Below the pieces are notes generated by a model. It did not search any database, was not told the origin of the DNA, and saw nothing but the letters and a program-made list of their open reading frames with translations. DNA of 63,688 bases from Caulobacter endophyticus. Lineage in GTDB: Bacteria > Pseudomonadota > Alphaproteobacteria > Caulobacterales > Caulobacteraceae. The position numbers and the translations under genes were made by a program. This document shows, piece by piece, positions 63,205 to 63,688 of this stretch. The stretch is taken from assembly GCF_003116815.1 (NCBI RefSeq), contig NZ_QDKQ01000018.1, positions 1 to 63,688 of the forward strand. Reading direction: 5' to 3'. How positions within the stretch are numbered: position 1 is the stretch's first letter; each line of letters starts with the position of its first letter.

Positions 63205-63688
63205 TCAGTCCTCGGCCTCGTCCGGCTCGATCGGCGCGGGTTCGGGGGCCAGGACCTTGCGGATTTCGACGATCTCCGTGCCGGGGAAGGCCGACAGCAC
63301 CGAGGCGACGAACGGATCGGCCTTGATGGCGGCCAGGGCTTCGCGCTCCTCGCGCTTCTGGCGCTCCATCAGGCTCTCGGCCCCGCCGCCGCCCTCGGCG
63401 GCGACCAGCCAGGGCTGGCCGGTATATTCCTTCAGCGCGCGAACCAGGCGGCCGGCCAGGTTCCCCGGGGCGCCGGGCGCGGCCTCGAAGGTGATCGCGC
63501 CGGGGCGGAAGCTGATCGGGCGGACATACTGCTCGACATCGAGCCGCAGCCCGATGTCGCGCTTCTCGGCGATCAGCTTCAGCACGTCGTCGAACGAGGC
63601 CAGCACGGGGGCGGCCGGGGCGACCCCGGCGGCGGCCATGGCGCGCGGCGCGGCCGAGACGGCGCCGCCCGGGGCGGCGCCTCCGCCC
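63205..63688 (-). CDS. dnaX: DNA polymerase III gamma/tau subunit, C-terminal part
   Basis: The frame is open to the window edge (63688) and covers about 161 residues of the C-terminus: a Gly/Ala-rich linker, then VLASFDDVLKLIAEKRDIGLRLDVEQYVRPISFRPG and GNLAGRLVRALKEYTGQPWLVAAEGG, as in alphaproteobacterial tau tails that contact the polymerase core. The AAA+ part lies outside. Identity rests on this tail and on the conserved dnaX-ybaB-recR order. Confidence 0.88.
   Translation of the reverse strand, partial: GGGAAPGGAVSAAPRAMAAAGVAPAAPVLASFDDVLKLIAEKRDIGLRLDVEQYVRPISFRPGAITFEAAPGAPGNLAGRLVRALKEYTGQPWLVAAEGGGGAESLMERQKREEREALAAIKADPFVASVLSAFPGTEIVEIRKVLAPEPAPIEPDEAED

Overview
The window is high-GC alphaproteobacterial DNA that reads as a Caulobacter chromosome. 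The strongest markers are a DivL-type kinase of exactly 769 residues with tyrosine 550 in place of the usual H-box histidine, a TacA-like sigma-54 activator next to GapR, a DgcA-like cyclase with an RESD inhibition site, an mmcB gene behind a Caulobacter-type LexA box (GTTC-N7-GTTC), and three large TonB-dependent receptors. No tRNA, rRNA, CRISPR array, integrase or transposase was found. Gene order is mostly chromosomal housekeeping, with a few accessory patches.

Region by region. 1-5.1 kb: end of a secreted or envelope protein, a YfiR-like/TonB-receptor pair, SOS-controlled mmcB, and two overlapping lipocalin genes. 5.2-9.8 kb: a di-iron ferritin-like protein behind a near-perfect TetR-type operator, a CobB sirtuin, an AT-rich patch with a small membrane protein, a LysR regulator, and a SWIM protein overlapping a zinc metallopeptidase. 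10.2-16.4 kb: divL, then a large TonB receptor with a long upstream region rich in palindromes. 16.6-26.3 kb: GNAT, DUF6916-like, a phage-tail-collar-like protein and a 2,575-residue autotransporter built of IPT/TIG and Ig-like repeats. 26.5-33.7 kb: DUF883-like protein, RecQ, a gene-free kilobase, a bifunctional penicillin-binding protein and TacA. 33.8-38.8 kb: SRPBCC protein, GapR, ribosomal protein L36, DUF805, a lytic transglycosylase lipoprotein, CheW and the cyclase. 39-44.4 kb: purE-purK-racemase, COQ9, rpsU (probably CTG start), DUF72 and a TPR membrane protein. 44.7-52.6 kb: third TonB receptor, peptidyl-tRNA hydrolase, L25, a proline-rich lipoprotein and PRPP synthetase. 52.7-63.7 kb: an overlapping lgt-midA-pgeF operon, UbiK, YbjN, ProC, hydrolases, a TetR-hydrolase-quinone reductase run, and the recR-ybaB-dnaX operon (reverse strand, dnaX cut by the window edge).

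The most striking structure is a composite intergenic repeat of about 135 bp: two palindromic arms around a core containing GTTTTCAGC or a close variant. It recurs at least eight times, mostly just after stop codons, and once lies in frame inside the midA-like methyltransferase gene, adding about 45 residues. Other items worth attention are the rpsU start, the autotransporter/tail-collar locus, and several unassigned operator-like palindromes.

Cell-cycle and envelope functions are prominent: DivL, TacA, GapR and DgcA sit among wall enzymes (PBP, lytic transglycosylase), Lgt and TonB receptors. All functional calls rest on reading motifs, lengths and context by eye; no database search was run.
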